A stretch of 64,000 nt of DNA. Source: Fragum whitleyi. Taxonomy: Eukaryota > Mollusca > Bivalvia > Cardiida > Cardiidae. Positions within the stretch are counted from its first letter, which is position 1. Each line of letters opens with the position of its first letter. The position numbers were made by a program, and so were the translations under genes. Of the stretch, positions 24,776 to 39,700 are shown in pieces. The notes below the pieces were generated by a model. That model was not told the DNA's origin, did not search any database, and saw nothing but the letters and a program-made list of their open reading frames with translations. The DNA is taken from contig OX411549.1 in the NCBI GenBank assembly GCA_948146395.1, forward strand, positions 39,829,267 through 39,893,266, given 5' to 3'.

Positions 24776-27700
24776 ATTACTTTATAAAAAACTTTGTGGA
24801 AAAAGAATCCTTCAGACTGGTGACAAAAAGTCATTAATTTTGAACCCTATATTGGCTAAAAAAAAAAAAAAGAAAAATAACTTGCTGTCATTGTGAGAAT
24901 TGTGGTTCACATACTTCCATTGTGGAAGAATTCTTGTGTTAAATCATAATTTTTTATAATATACATCAAACAGCCCAATATTGTATCAAAGTATATTTCG
25001 AATCTGGATATTTTGAAGGTCCATTGATAGGTCATTGATAAGGTTACCCAAATTTGATAATAATATCCATTGATGCCATTGTACTATAAATTGAAAATGG
25101 CTCCTAAATGTTCAAAAAAAAAATAAACTGTGTAAACTTTGTTACACCAACCCCATTATCGAAGCACTTAGTTACAAAATTATGGTGACCAATCAACAAT
25201 TTACATTTACAGGAGAGGTCTGCAAGTGCGTCGTCTCGACCGCGTATAGAAGACAAACTTGGAATCCAGTCGGAGAACGATGAGGAGGACGGAGCTCCGT
25301 CAGAGACATCAGACACATCTAGTAACATGGATGACACGGTTATCTCTAGAAAAAAGAATGCCGACTGGGATTATGAACTAGGGGAGGAACAGGTAGATTT
25401 GTGATTAACTGTTAATTACCTTTTATAAGCAATTCTTCTTTTTCCACAATATTTTTGCATTAACAAGAAATCCAATCAGATAAATATGAGGATACTGCTC
25501 TGATGGAGGGTCAGACATCAAGACATGTCAAGAAACATGGATGGCATGGTTATTTCCAGAAAGAAGACTGAAGACTGTGACTATGAATAAAGGGAGGATT
25601 AGGTGACAGGTCTATTTGTTCTTAACCCTTTTCTGTTTCTTGAAATTTGAGTCAGGTCCAAATCTTAAGAGGTTTGAGATTCAGTGCTTAAAGGAAGTGA
25701 TTCCTCTTATGGTTCCGCAACGTTTGGGGAGTAATGAACTTTAACATTGTTAACCAAGGTTTCCTAATGATTTTTAGCTCCACTGGCTGAAAGCCACTGG
25801 GGCTATTGTCATGGCATTGTGTCCGTCGTGCGTCCGTCCGTCCGTGCGGTCGTAAACTTTTCTTTAAAAATCTTCTCCTCAGAAACTACTGGATGGATTT
25901 CAACCAAACTTCACAGGAATGATCCTTGGGTGACCCTCTTTCAAAGTTGTTCAAGAAATTTTGATCCAATGAAAAACATGGATTTAATGGGCGTGGCTAA
26001 TTTCCAAATATGGTAAAAAGTGATTTTTCTCAGGTTCTAATAGATGGATACCAATTAAATTTTACATGAATGATCCTTGGGTGACCCTTTATCAGTCTAC
26101 CAAAAATTATTGTGATCAGATAAAAAATATGTATTTTATGGGCGGAGGTCATTTCTCTATATTTTATATAGTGGAAACTTTGCAAATTGTTTTCTCAGAA
26201 TCTAACAGATAGATATCAACCAAATTTTACATGAATGATCCTTGGGTGACCCTTTATCAGTCTACCAAAAATTATTGTGATCAGATGAAAAAATATGTTT
26301 TTTATTGGCGGAGGTCATTTCTCTATATGTTAAATAGTAGAAACTTTGAAAATCATTTTCTCAGAATCTAACTGATAGATATTAACCAAATTTTACATGA
26401 ATGAGACTTGGGTGACCCTTTATCAGTCTACCAAAAATTATTGTGATCGGATGAAAAATATGTATTTTATAGGTGGAGGTCATTTCTCTATATGTTATAA
26501 AATGGAAACTTTGAAAATCATTTTCTCAGAATGTAACTGATGGATATCAATCAAACTTCATTAGTATGATCCTTGGGTGATCCTTTATCATTCAGCCAAA
26601 TTAATTGTGATTTGAAGAAAAATATGTCTTTTATTGGCAGAGGTCATTTCTCTATATGTTATAAAAGTGGAAACTTTGAAAATCATTTCAACATCAGTAG
26701 AAGCCAAAATATCTAAAAATCTAGTCAAAACTTAGATTAGCTATTACAAGAAATTCAAGCCTGTGGAGCGACACAAGCCATTCATGGCTTTCTAGTTATT
26801 AGGAAACCTTGGTCAACACTGTGAAAGATCATGATTTCTGAAATGTTGCAGAACTATTATGGTTCCACTACCTTAAATAAAAGGAAGTGATCTCCATCTT
26901 AATTTTTAATCTATCATCTAAACTCCATACTGTGGATGCTCATTGGAATTGTCTCATAAAGACAAATGAGTGTCTACAACACATGATTTGAAAGAAATTT
27001 TACCAATTGGAAAGAGAAATCACCTTCTCTTTCTGGAGCTCTGAAGACCATAATTAAAGGTAGTTGCACTGTAGAAAATACTGTGGGAAAGGTATTTAGT
27101 ACTCTGTTTTTAGCTCCACTCTTCAGCCAGCCAGCTATTGTCATGGTGGTGTGTCTGCCATGCGTCCGTGCATGCATAAACTTGTTCTTTAAACATCTTC
27201 TCCTCCCAAACCAGTGGGCAGCTTTTCATGAAACTTGGTAGAAATGTTCCTTGGGTGACCCTCTTTTAAAATTGTTAAAGAAATTTTGATTGACCCCCAA
27301 ATATGGGCGTGGCATTTTTTCACTTTAATTCTTTAAAAATCTTCTCCTCCCAAACCATTAGGCCAATTTCAATGAAACTTGGCATGGATGTTCCTTGGGT
27401 GACCAATTACTTAAATTGTTCAAGAAATTTTCACTGACCCTCAAATATGGGCGAGGCAGGGCGGGGCTTATTTTGAGCCCAAAATCTTTGAATATCATCT
27501 CCTCCTGATCCATTGGGCCAATTTCAATGAAACTTTACCAGAATGTTCCTTGGGTAACCCTCTTCTAAAGTTGTTAAAAGATTTTGATTGACCCCCAAAT
27601 ATGGGAGTGTCAGGGCGAGGCTTATTTTGAGCCCGAAATCTTTGATCAACTTCTCCTCCTGAACCATTTGGCCTATTTAAATGAAACTTTACCAGAATGT

Positions 27701-30700
27701 TCCTTTGGAGACCCTTTCTAAAAGTTGCTCACAAATATTGATTGGCCCATAAATATGGGCGTGGCAGGGTGGGGCTTATTTTGAGCCGGAAATCTTTGAA
27801 CGACATCTCCTCCTGAATCACTGGGCTGATTTCAATGAAACTTTACCAGAATGTTCCTTCCGTGACCCTTTTCAAAATTTGTTCATGAATTTTTGATTAG
27901 CCTATAAATATTGGCATGGCAGGGTGTGGCTTATTTTGAGCCAGAAATCTTAAAACTACATCTCCTGATGAACAATGGGCCAATTTAAATGAAACTTGAG
28001 AATTTTGGTGGAATGTGGGCCATACCAAGTTAATTATTATAAAATAGGTCTTAAGAGATTTCAAAGTGTTATTTTCATTCAGAGAAAACTTCATTTAATG
28101 TAAGTGTAAAGATGTTCAAGCTAGTGGAGCGAAACAGGCCCTCTTGGGCCTCTTGTTACTAAAATGGTTTGATTAACAGTACAATTTATCCACAGCTTGC
28201 CATTGGGGGTATGACAAATCCAAAGGAGGCTGCTGAGACTTTGGTGGCATTAAGACAGCAGCAAGAATTACTGACTAAACTTATTGAACAACAAGAACAG
28301 GTAATACCTATATACCATGTCAATATATCAAGAGTATATTGTTTAACCATGTCTGTCTGCCCATCTGTCTGTAAAGAATTTTCCTACAAACTAAACATTT
28401 TTATGCTCCCCGAAGGGAGAGCATATAGACGCCACTTTGTCTGTTCGTCCGTCCTTAATTCCGTCCGTCCGTCCGTCTGTCCGTCCACACCTATTTCTCC
28501 ATAACTCTAGGGCCAAATCAAATGAAACTTACCATGTGAACTCCCTATGATATAGTGATGATGCATCTGTGACGGTTTTTGGATTTGAGGCCTCGTCACG
28601 GGAAAAGGGGACTTAGGGTAAAAAACAGTTTTCCCAAATTTCACCTTGTCTAACTGTCAGAATTTAGTGAAATTTCATGTTTGAGTAGCAAATCAGATGC
28701 CCTTTACTATAAATAATTTGAAATTAACGTAAAAAAAATTATCATGGAAAAAGGGGGCTAAATGTTTGTTACCTTTATGTTAGCATGTAAAATAGTTATT
28801 CCGTCCGTCCCCACCTATTTCTCCGTAACCCTTGGGCCAAATCAAATGAAACTTACCATGTGAACTTCCTATGATATAGTGTTGATGCATCAGTGACGGT
28901 TTTGGATTTGAGGCCTTGTCTAGGGAAAAGGGGACTTAGGGTAAAAAACATTTTTCCCAAGTTTCTCCTAGTCTAACAGTCAGAATTTAGTGAAATTTCA
29001 TATTTGAGTAGCAAATCAGATGCCCTTTACTATAAATAATTTGCAATTTACGTAAAAAAAAATATATGATGGAAAAAGGGGGCTAAATGTTTGTTACCTT
29101 TACGCTAGCGTGTAAAATACAGTTATTCTTTCATTTCTCCTAGTCTTATGCTCAGAATTTGATGAAATTTCACATTTCAGTAGCAAATCAGATGCCCTTT
29201 ACCATAAACTATTTGAAATTTGTGTTAAAAATATGTCATGCAAAAAGGGGGTTTAATGTTTGTAACCTTTATGTTTGCTGTATAAGATAACAACTTATTT
29301 GAGTCCTTGCAATCTGACCACAGAGCATATCTCCTAAAGATTAATAGCTATCAACTTGAAACTTTATAGGTGGGTAGATCTTATGGAGGAGAAGTGCAGT
29401 GCACAAGAACTACAACTCTTGCTTTCATAATTTTGGAGTTATTGCGCCCTTTGTTATTTTTGATACTTAGATTATGTCTGGAGCATATCTCCTAAAGTAT
29501 AATAGCTATCAACTTGAAACTTTATGGGTGGATAGATCTCATAGAGGAGAAGTGCAGTGCACAAGAACTGCAACTCTTGCTTGCATAATTTTGGAGTTAT
29601 TGCTCTTTGTTAATTTTGATACTTAGATTTTGTCTGGAGCATATCTCCTAAAGTATAATAGCTATCAACTAGAATCTTTATGGGTGGATAGATCTCATGG
29701 AGGAGAAGTGCAATACACCTGAACTACAACTCTTGCTTGCATAATTTTGGAGTTATTGCCCTTTGTTATTTTAAAGACTTAGATTTTGTCTGGAGCATAT
29801 CTCCTAAAGTATAATAGCTATCAACTTGAATCTTTATGGGTGGATAGATCTCATGGAGGAGAAGTGCAATACACCTGAACTACAACTCTTGCTAGCATAA
29901 TTTTGGAGTTATTGCCCTCTGTTATTTTTATTGAAGACAGGTTTACCTGTCTTTCAATATAGGGATCGTCGCCATCGGATTCTGATAACAAACCTTCATG
30001 TGTCATTACGCTCAAAGAAGTAGACCCATTCATAAAAATAAACGCGGCAAAAATAATCAATAGTGTAGCAATATACCGTAAAATTTTGGTGCTGACCTAA
30101 ATTCTGGCCGGGACCTCAGGGGAGTGAACACGTGATCTATGCAGAAGTTGCCTGCAGAAACGTGTTCTACATTCGTAAATGGTGCTGTTTTAGGGCGTTT
30201 TCGGCTGCAATCTTTTGCATTTGCTCCAAATTTTCAAATGCATCCTACAACTGTTTTTATACATAACATTGGCAAGCTATTTTCAGTTCCCCATTTTAGA
30301 CTCCCTATTTCTCGTAAAATTGTGTGTTTGTGGGTCCTAAAGATTGCTTTATTTATCCGTTTCTCGGGCCTGTCGTAGTGTAAATGGATAAAAACTAAAT
30401 AGAACAAGGCTATTTGAATAAACTCGTAAACCCTTGGAATTTCCTAGGTTTGAATTTTTACTTGGATTTACGGAGAAATTTCGATGGCTTATGAAATTAC
30501 TTTATTATTAGGCTTGTTTTGTCTATCCATATTGTACAGCATTTGGAACATCACTCGGTCATATCCGTAAACGGCAACAGATCGTGATCGTGATATTCAC
30601 TCGGCAATCATCGGGCGATCTCCGAAGTCTCAGATAAATGTAGGTTACGGAATCGGCCGAGTTGTGACTAATGCGTTAGATTGACCGAGTGGTGTTCCGA

Positions 30701-33700
30701 ATGGCCTATACAGTAGTACCACGAATGCGCGATCCCGGTTTTGAGTTTCCGCTTTTGTTTTCGACAATTTTCTGACAATAACAGAAACTGTTTTGGAAAC
30801 TGAAATGGATTTATTTGTAACATCTGGAGTGTACTTTGAAAGAATTCTACTCAAGGTGTTAAATGCTGTAGCTCGGGATTTCATTTAACGATCTGTCATT
30901 TTGGCAGTTTTGTCAAAATTGATAGTTCACCGGATAGTTCAATCCAAATCTTGATCTAGAAAAGCAGTCCCGTGGAAAAGGCCTGAAAGGTTGGTTGTCT
31001 TAACAGGTTTATATATTATTTTGTAGTAAAAATAATTTTCTACTAAGTAAGACCATATGCAAGGGGAATAACCAGAAATGGAGATCGAAATATCTCAATG
31101 GAGAATTAGAAATAGAATGTTTCACTCCTGGAAGAAACTTAAACGATATTCATAAAAAAGCTACAGCTATTATACGGGAAAATACTTCTTCTAAGTATTG
31201 CCTTTGCCTAGTAAAAGTATAAGAATATTGGTATTACTTTCATTGCTTCTTCTATGTGGAGATAATTAGTCAAATCCTGGATCAGATAATAAATGTAAAA
31301 GAAATTTGAACAAATTTCCAATTCTGGGCAATATTCACCATGGCAATGAAATGTTCAGCTCTTCATCAAGGGGTAAGCAATGTGTGTCATGTGGATTAAC
31401 ATTTTATTTAAGATTTTTACACATCCACTTAATAAGTTTGACTGGAAAAAAATCGGATTTGGATCATATTGGATTGCTGGGGATAATCTATACAATTTTA
31501 TATAGCAGGGTTGCAATAATTCATATGAATTTTTAGAATACAGGAATTGCCACCATATTTCTGTTGGTTAAATGAATATTTTTCATTTAGGATATTGAAA
31601 ACTTACACTTGGGGATGAATAGCGATTATGAAGGCAGTTACCCTCTTGTTAAGCTTGAATTGGCTAGAGGGATAGGTTTATCTGGAAGTGATGAGTCTTC
31701 AAAGTAAAGCATATTCATTTGTTAGGAAGGTGCAGTTTCCATATGTAACCATCAATGATTGTTTTAAATTTTTGATTCCCACTCGAGAGATCTTCTCAAA
31801 ACGCCACAATTTTCATTCCAATTGTTAATATTCAGTCCTGTCTTCAATTCAGGCCTTTCAGGCCTTTGATTATTACTTAGATTTTATTGGAGGCAAATCT
31901 TTGACAGTACAATAGAATCTTTTATCTATTAGGGTTCAGTTTACTATCAAGCTTTCTTGGAGGGGGATGTCCATGTCCAACATGGCTCTTGTTTTTGTGA
32001 CAATGCCTTATTCGGGGAGCATAATCCGTCTCTGACGGCTCTTGTCTTTTAACTGTAACTAGAGGTACAGATAAGAGAGGGTAAAGCCAGTTCAAAATCT
32101 TTATCTCCAAATTAAATCCTATGTTGTGGGTACTCATTGGAATTGTCTTGACAAGACAATTCCAACGAGTACCCACAACATTGTGTTTGTGCTATGATTA
32201 TTTAGATACTTTGATCTAAAAACCAGAAAATCCCCACTATCTGTAGCTCTGCGTAATGCTATACAGGTTACAATTCTCTTATTTGGCATGAAGATCCCCT
32301 CATCAGTTCACATCTTTGAATGTATATGTCACCTGACATGGTCAAATTCAATGATCAAGGTCAAGCTTTTACAAAAAATTATAATTTCCAGAGCTTTTTT
32401 GATTGACAAGAATATTTTGTTGTTATTGTAACAGCTACAGATAGAGGGGGTATTTTGAATTAAGGTATTTCACTAGTACTTGCAATCCTTAGTTTTGGGT
32501 ACTTACTGAAATAGTCTAATCAAGATCATTAAAAAATGAGTACCCATTGTAAAAGGTTTTTATTGCCTGTATACATGTATTTACTTGCACTTACTACAAG
32601 ACTTTTCAACTGTCCCCTTGAAATGCAAGTTCCCCCAAAACACCTTGAAATATTTTATATGTATTTCTTATCAGATGAAAGCCCTAAGAGGAAGACAGGC
32701 AGCCCTTTTAGCATTACAACAAGATGCTGAGGCGAAGTTGGCCACCGCTAAACAAAAGAGCAATGAAGGTTTGTGATATTATATTTGTGAAAAGTGTTAT
32801 CCCTGTATTTTAAATCTCATAGAATTTACAAATAAGGAATGCAGTGGTTGTAATGGTTGACAGAAGCAACAGTAAGTCCTGGTTAGGTGCACAAGTTACT
32901 ATTATATTACTGACTATACTGAAACGATGTCGAAAGTAGTTAAGAAGTCTGTAGAAACAGATACCAGAAGCTATGTTTCTACCATCAGTTATAAATTCAT
33001 TTTTTTCTTAGGGGTGATACTAACACCAGTCCTCAGGCCCGAGACCTTTGAATTCTAAGAAGGACTGGTAGATGTTACCATGCTACAGGTCCTTCAGGCC
33101 TGTAGTTAATGGCAGCACTCAGTATTTAAAGCATAATTACCAAACTGGAATCATTGTAGAAAAGAAATTGCTTGTCATAAGCAATTTCTTCTTTTCCAAC
33201 AATTGTTTTTCTTTAAATTTATCCCTAAGATCATTAAAATTCAAATATGGATTTCATGCAGGACCTGTTGTTATCAGGAAGGACCTGTAGTATTTTGGGC
33301 TAACAGGTCCTTCAGGCTGGTGGCAAAAATTTGTTAGTGTCAAACCCTGTTCCTCATAAGAACAAATGAATAAGATGTGCTACATAGCAGAATCTTCTGG
33401 CTCTTAGAGGGCTAGCCTAATATAAACGAGCAATTCTACTGAAATTATTGAACAGAAAGAAAAGAAAACAATACATACATTTTGTGTACCAACTTTTATA
33501 TCCATTTAACAATGATTAATTTTTTCAGCTAAATGTCCTGGGTTCAATTCCAAATGGGGGCAATCATCCTATTCAACTCTTTGTGGCTCCACTCTTTGGT
33601 TGATAATCTTAGACCTAGCAGCTTGAGGCTAGGATGTGATAGTAGTACTTGTGTTAGAAATACCATGTGTCAATTATTAGGTGCTCTAGCCGTCAAAATA

Positions 33701-36700
33701 TATAACTGAAAGATTGTTGTAGGTGGCGTAAAAAACCCACCATTCAAACAAACAAACAAATTTTCAGCTCGAAATGCTGCTGGTTCTCTCGAGGAAGCTG
33801 CTTTAAATATGAGTAACAGAGCAGAGGCTTTGATGAATGCTGAGAGTAATGCTGGTAGACAACCTGATTCTGATCTGATGGACCTGAAGAGACAGCTGTT
33901 GTATATGAGAAATGAGCTGAAATCACAGGTGATTATTTAGAATGTCAAAACTTAAATGACTAATACGAGTAAATTTGATGTTGGTTAGTCTTTTGTCTCT
34001 TGAAATACAGTGGCCAAAACTAACTGTTTTGCAATAGGGTTCTGAAGGAATCCAAACTTGTTATGATGGGGTTCCCTCCTGATAATAGGGATCCTTTCAT
34101 TTACATGGGTAGAATTTTAAAGAAAGAGCAAGGAGAAATAAAGGTTAATGATGTATTCTAATATCTTTGCAAGCCAAGGGTTCTAACTTCACTTTGTTCC
34201 TTACAAAGGAGATAATACGGATCCTTTCATTTACATGGGTAGAATTTTTAAGAAAGAGCAAGGAGAAAGAAAAAAAATGTTAAAAGCGGCGTAAAACTCC
34301 ATTCAATCATTGGTTGAATTATGTCTCTATCCCTATTAAAGCACTTTTGAACTTTTAGTACTTGGATGTTGATTTGTACTTTGTTTCTTTATCATACGAA
34401 AAATTAGTAGTTTGCTTGATACAGCGTGTTCAATCAGACGCAAATATTAGCCAAAATGAAACTTGCTAATTAATCCCTATTTAACAGTAGTAGAGAATTG
34501 ATTTCATTGTGTGTAGTCTGTAACACTACTGTAGGGCAAAATATAAGTAACAAAGCTTTAGAGTTAAACTGACAAGCTAATGTGTCTGCCCTTGGTCACC
34601 ATATTCTTGCCTTGAAGATTAGGACATTATGAAAGCCAAAATATTAGTCCTACTTAGTGTTATACATGATGTAACTTATTTCCTACTTTGAGTTATAAAT
34701 ACATGATGTAACTTATTTCATAGTGTGAAGGTGTGAAAATGACAGGAAATCACAGATAGGTCAACCAGCTGCTGTGATAGAACTGTTATACTGTTAAAAG
34801 TGGCATTAAAACCAATACAAATAAACAAATACAATATTTGTTCATATACCATTCAGATTTAGGACTACCTGTATATTTCTTTTCATACATTGTCATTGTC
34901 TCAATTATAGAATCAGAACCATCCACAATCTAATACAGTAGACAGACAGCCTGAACCAAGAAAGAAGAACAACCCACCTCCCAGGCCTCCCTCACCTAAA
35001 CTAGGCAGCTCAGGTACAGGAAGGGCCTCGAACTCTGCACCCCCTGTACCTGTGGATGGATCAGACATGACCAGAGAACAACTGAATGCTAGACTTCAGG
35101 AACTGTTGGGGAAAAGGGATAGGCTGGATAGACTTCTAGAGGTATTTATAGGGCCACTGATATAAGGGGGAATTTTGGAATTTAAATTCAAATATTTAAG
35201 AAATACTTAATAAAATCCCTGTATTGTGGAAACTCATTTAAATTGTCCCAACTAGACAATTCAAATAAGTACCCACAACTTAAGCTTTAGACTGGCCTTA
35301 CCATTTCTTATTCCCACTGATTTATGATTCCAAAGTATTGGTGTTTTAGCTAAGTGTACTTCTACTTTTTTTACGAAACAATTTTCTTATCTACAAAGTG
35401 AGAGACTTTGATTAGTGTTAATGAAAGATAACTTGTTGCCATTGAATGTGAATATTTTTCAATGTAATTTTGTCCTCTAAATTACAATCACAATTAAGTG
35501 GATAAACAAAAGATTTTATTCAAAATTATGTCTTTCTTTTTCATAAGCAACAAGTGTAAATAGTCTAAATTGTAAATCAAGTTTGATACCAAGCCTGCAC
35601 TTAAGATTTTGACATTTATGAAAAATTAAAAGGGTTCAACCCTTTGCATTTTTTGTATGCAAAACAGTTACTGCCTTGCAATACGTTTGGTAAATATTTT
35701 CATCTGGAAATGAGGGCAGGTTTCAGAGAGGAACAAAGATTATGATACTTTTGAGCATTTGACTGTAGTTACCTTGTTTACCTGTATATTTTAGGAGGAG
35801 TTTTCTTCACCTTTATTGCCTGCCGTCCCAGAACAGATGAATAGAGATGAATTACAAAACAAACTTGTGGAGCTACAAAACAAGAAGAGGAGAATGGATG
35901 ATATGCTACAAGAATTACAAACATTGAGATCAAACCCTGCTCTTCATCTTAATAATGGTGAGTTTATGAACCTGAGATTGATTTTATCGTCTCATGCTTG
36001 AGTGATGGAGAGACACTGGGCTCTCTGGGAGGTCACACAGAGCTTTGAAATACAGTCTGTCTTGTTCAAGTGATCACGTCTATTAAGCAAACATTTTCAA
36101 TAAGTGATCTTTTTCAAAATCCCCTCCCTTTAATCAAAATATCTTAAAAAGCAGATACACATGTAACTGGTCTAAAAATGACCACTAAAGAATCCAATGC
36201 TGTTAAAACTCATTAGAATCGTCTTGATGAGACGATTCTATCAAGTTTCAACTACATAGGATTATTGAGATATTCACAATAACATACATATTGAATTAAA
36301 ATTATCTTTTTAATTTGTAAACAAAACATGTACTAAATGATTATTCTCATAAACGACTGTTTTTGGTGGTCCTGAAAATGGCCGCTTGATACACATTTGA
36401 CTTTATTCTCTGATTTTGTTCCGAGACTGTGAGTCCATTTCTACTTATTAGTATCAAAGAAGTTATAAAAAAAAGAATAATTATTAAATAATGACAAGGT
36501 ATCTTTCCAAAATTCTAGGTCAACTTTCAAATCAATATTACCAAGAATTATTTGCATAAATGAATAAAATCAAAATGTATCTTTGAAGCCCATGTTGATT
36601 TCTATATCTATGCAAAATTTTGTTGAAATTGGCCTTATACTTAGAGAATAAATAGGAAAAATGCATCCTCAATTTGCAAGGACATCACTGAGGTGACAAC

Positions 36701-39700
36701 TTGTCTTTGTATAGAAGCATCCCAAATGACATTTTTCAGTTTCACAGAAATTCACACTATTTCATTGGCAATAAGAACCCCCCCCCTTTATTTGTGAAAA
36801 CTCTGATCAGACTCTGTGCATAGTACTTAATGGTATAAAAAGAATTGTAATCAACAGGGGTTAAAGTATGCTATGACATTTTCATAATCATCTTTCCTAT
36901 GTGGATGTTCATCTAATTTCTTCAATTATTTCATTCTCTTATTGAATAGTAAATTGAATTTCTCTCTAAAAAAATTTTATGCCCCCGTATCGAGAGATTT
37001 GGAGCATATTGTTTTACTCCTGTCTGTCTGTCCGTTCGTCTGTCTGTCTGTCCGTCCGTCTGTCCGAAAACTTAACCCGAAAACTTAACCTTGCCAATAT
37101 CTTCAAGCCTATTCAAGATACACAGCTAATATTTGGCATTATGATAGATCTCAATAATCTGCATCCGCTGGTACCAAAGTCAAGGTCATGTGACAAGGTC
37201 AAGGTCATCTGTCAAGGTCAAACTTTGAAAAAAAATGCAGTAACGGGGGCATTCGTGTTTCACAAACACATCTTGTTTAGCCCACTAAATGACTTTAACT
37301 GTGAAATGATAGTCTTTCATATTACTATTGACTCATCTGAATTGTTATGAGCATACATGCTATACTCATATGAAAGGTTCTTATCATGCTCCCCTTGGAG
37401 GAAGAGGGGGTATTTTGCTTTGCACTTGACGGTAGGTTGGTCTGTCCGTAGACCTTTTTTGTCCTGAGCATATCTCAAAAAGTATGCAAGCTAGAATCAT
37501 GAAACTTTACAGGTGGATAGATCTCATTAAGGAGAAGTGCAGTGCACAAGAACCATATATCGGCTCACCATATATTTTTGAGTTATTGCCCTTTGTTAAT
37601 TGGCAATGAATATGCCATTGACTTGCTGTTATGGGAGCATAAATGTTTTACAAACATCTATTGTAAGCTTTCAATGTTTTTCTACAATTTTAGCTATCAG
37701 ATTTTTTGTTGCAGAACTCAACTTTAAGGGAGTGATTTCACTTTCAAAGTAAGAGAATCCGTTATCTTTCAATCAAATCTTAAGGTGTTGTTAATCATGG
37801 AATTATCTCATTAAGGTAGTGGACCCGTAATAGTTCCGAAACGGTTTGGAGGAAACAAACGTTAACAATGTTAACCGAGGTTTCCTAATGATTTTCATTA
37901 GGAAACCTTGGTCAACATTGTGAAAGATCATGAGTTCCGAAACTATTATGGTTCCAGTACCTTTAGACAATTTTAATGAGTAACCATAACATATGGGTTG
38001 GAGGAAAACAATAGATTTAGTTTATGATCACTACCTCTTCTTTGGAGACCTGTGGTGAACTACTTGCAAATTTTTCTCCATCTTTAGGTATTTTAAAGAT
38101 TTTGTTCTATCTCTCAATATAGCTTCAGTGTTGGGACCCCAGCCTAGTAGACAGACAGAACCAGAGATGGACCAGGCTTACGGTGCTGCTGTGTCCTCCG
38201 AGAACTTGGCCAATAGTGTAACAGATATGCTAGATGCTAGACAGAAGCTCCAGTAAGTATGGCAAACTGAAAAAGTGTAGGAAACAGGGCAAGGGCTTTA
38301 CTACCATTACGCAAGTGTATAGTAGAAATAAATTCTCTTTCAAAAAAAATTGTCCCTGAATGATCATAACATTGACACTACAGCTTATTCAACTTATTCA
38401 AGCTGTAGTTACGATGTTTTGATTATACACTTACACTCAAGTCATAGCAAGGGGAGCGGATGGCGGACATTTATCTTTTGACACAGTCCACATATCCCCT
38501 TTATCCTATATAGTCAATGTTGGTTGCATTCTGAGTGCGTATAAATTTCAAAATCCTAGTTAGGCCTTTGCAGGGGTCCATTTGGGAAGTTGGAAAAGTA
38601 GCAAAGCAATGAGCAGACCACAACTAACACAAAATATCTAACCATGAATCCGAGGCATACTGGTGTCAGTTTGAACTGGTCTCCATCTATTAGTCTGTCT
38701 TTCTACCCAAAGCTGTATCTAATTACTAATATTCTCATGTTCTTTCAAACTTACCTAAGGTATTGAGCTATTTTAAGTATGAAGGTTTTTCTAATTGATT
38801 GGCATAATAACATAATTTTACAAAAGACTTTCATCCTGGGATCTCAAGTTGAGCTACCAGCTTGACCAACTTTCATCTAACATTTGACAAAAGTCATTTC
38901 GAAAAGAGTTATTTGTCTCCCACCAATGGGCAAATGATAAGTAGTATGCCTATGATGTGGTTGTACTGGAGTGAGAACAACAGGAAGCCATGGGTAGGTG
39001 CATAAGCCACCATAATACAACTGCAATGATGTTGAAATCAGGGTTATCCCTCAACCAATCAATTAATAAAAAGACCTTCACCATACAGTTTTTTAAATGG
39101 CTTTTAATTTCCCTTCATTAAAAGATCATGGACTATTGAAAGATCAGGGACATATGGCTTTTCTATTGTCCATATGTCTTGTGCCTGTCTGCAAAATTTA
39201 GACTGTAGATAAATAATTGCTCATTTCTTTGGGGCCATTCAAGATACAGTTCTCATACTTGGCAAGATGAAATATATCGCGGATTTGCATCTTTTGGTAC
39301 CTGGGTCATATGAAAAGGTCAAGATAATCTACTATTTTGTTTTTCACAAATATATCTTATGAACTAAATATTATCAAGTTGTCAAAGTTATACAAAAAAA
39401 ATTAGTTGAGAATAACTCATCTGTCATATCAATGATGTTATATTATTCTTGTTCATATTGTAGGAGGTTGAATGAAGTAAAGGATAGACTGAGTCAGTTG
39501 AAATCTTTGGTCCAGTTTTACCAGTCTACAGATGTTCCTGGTACTGGTCAATTAGATGATGAGGATAAATCTTCTCTTCCAGCCTATAGTGATCATGGAG
39601 AATTAGATACCAGCCAACATCGAAGGTTAGTAAAGAAGAGAAATAGAAATACAATGGTTAACTGATTAATTTATTAATCGCTGGCTCAGCCCCTTGACTT

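Larger units (their letters stand above)
28398..32049 (+). mobile_element. HINE-like element, ATGCTCCCCG family (F), with large internal insertions
   Basis: TTTTTATGCTCCCCGAAGGG start, CGTCCGTCCGTCCG tract, modules with TGAAACTTACCATGTGAAC; ends TTCGGGGAGCATAA, hairpin CCGTCTCTGACGG, CTCTTGTC. Contains G-family sequence from about 29290 to 31996, itself split by an unrelated insert at 29930-31848. A short A-family remnant precedes it at 28330-28397. Confidence 0.75.

Noticed and set aside
30139..30884. Frames at 30139-30378 (+) and 30645-30884 (-) in the 1.9 kb insert
   Set aside because: No recognisable domain, and both lie inside an insert that appears to be a non-autonomous element.
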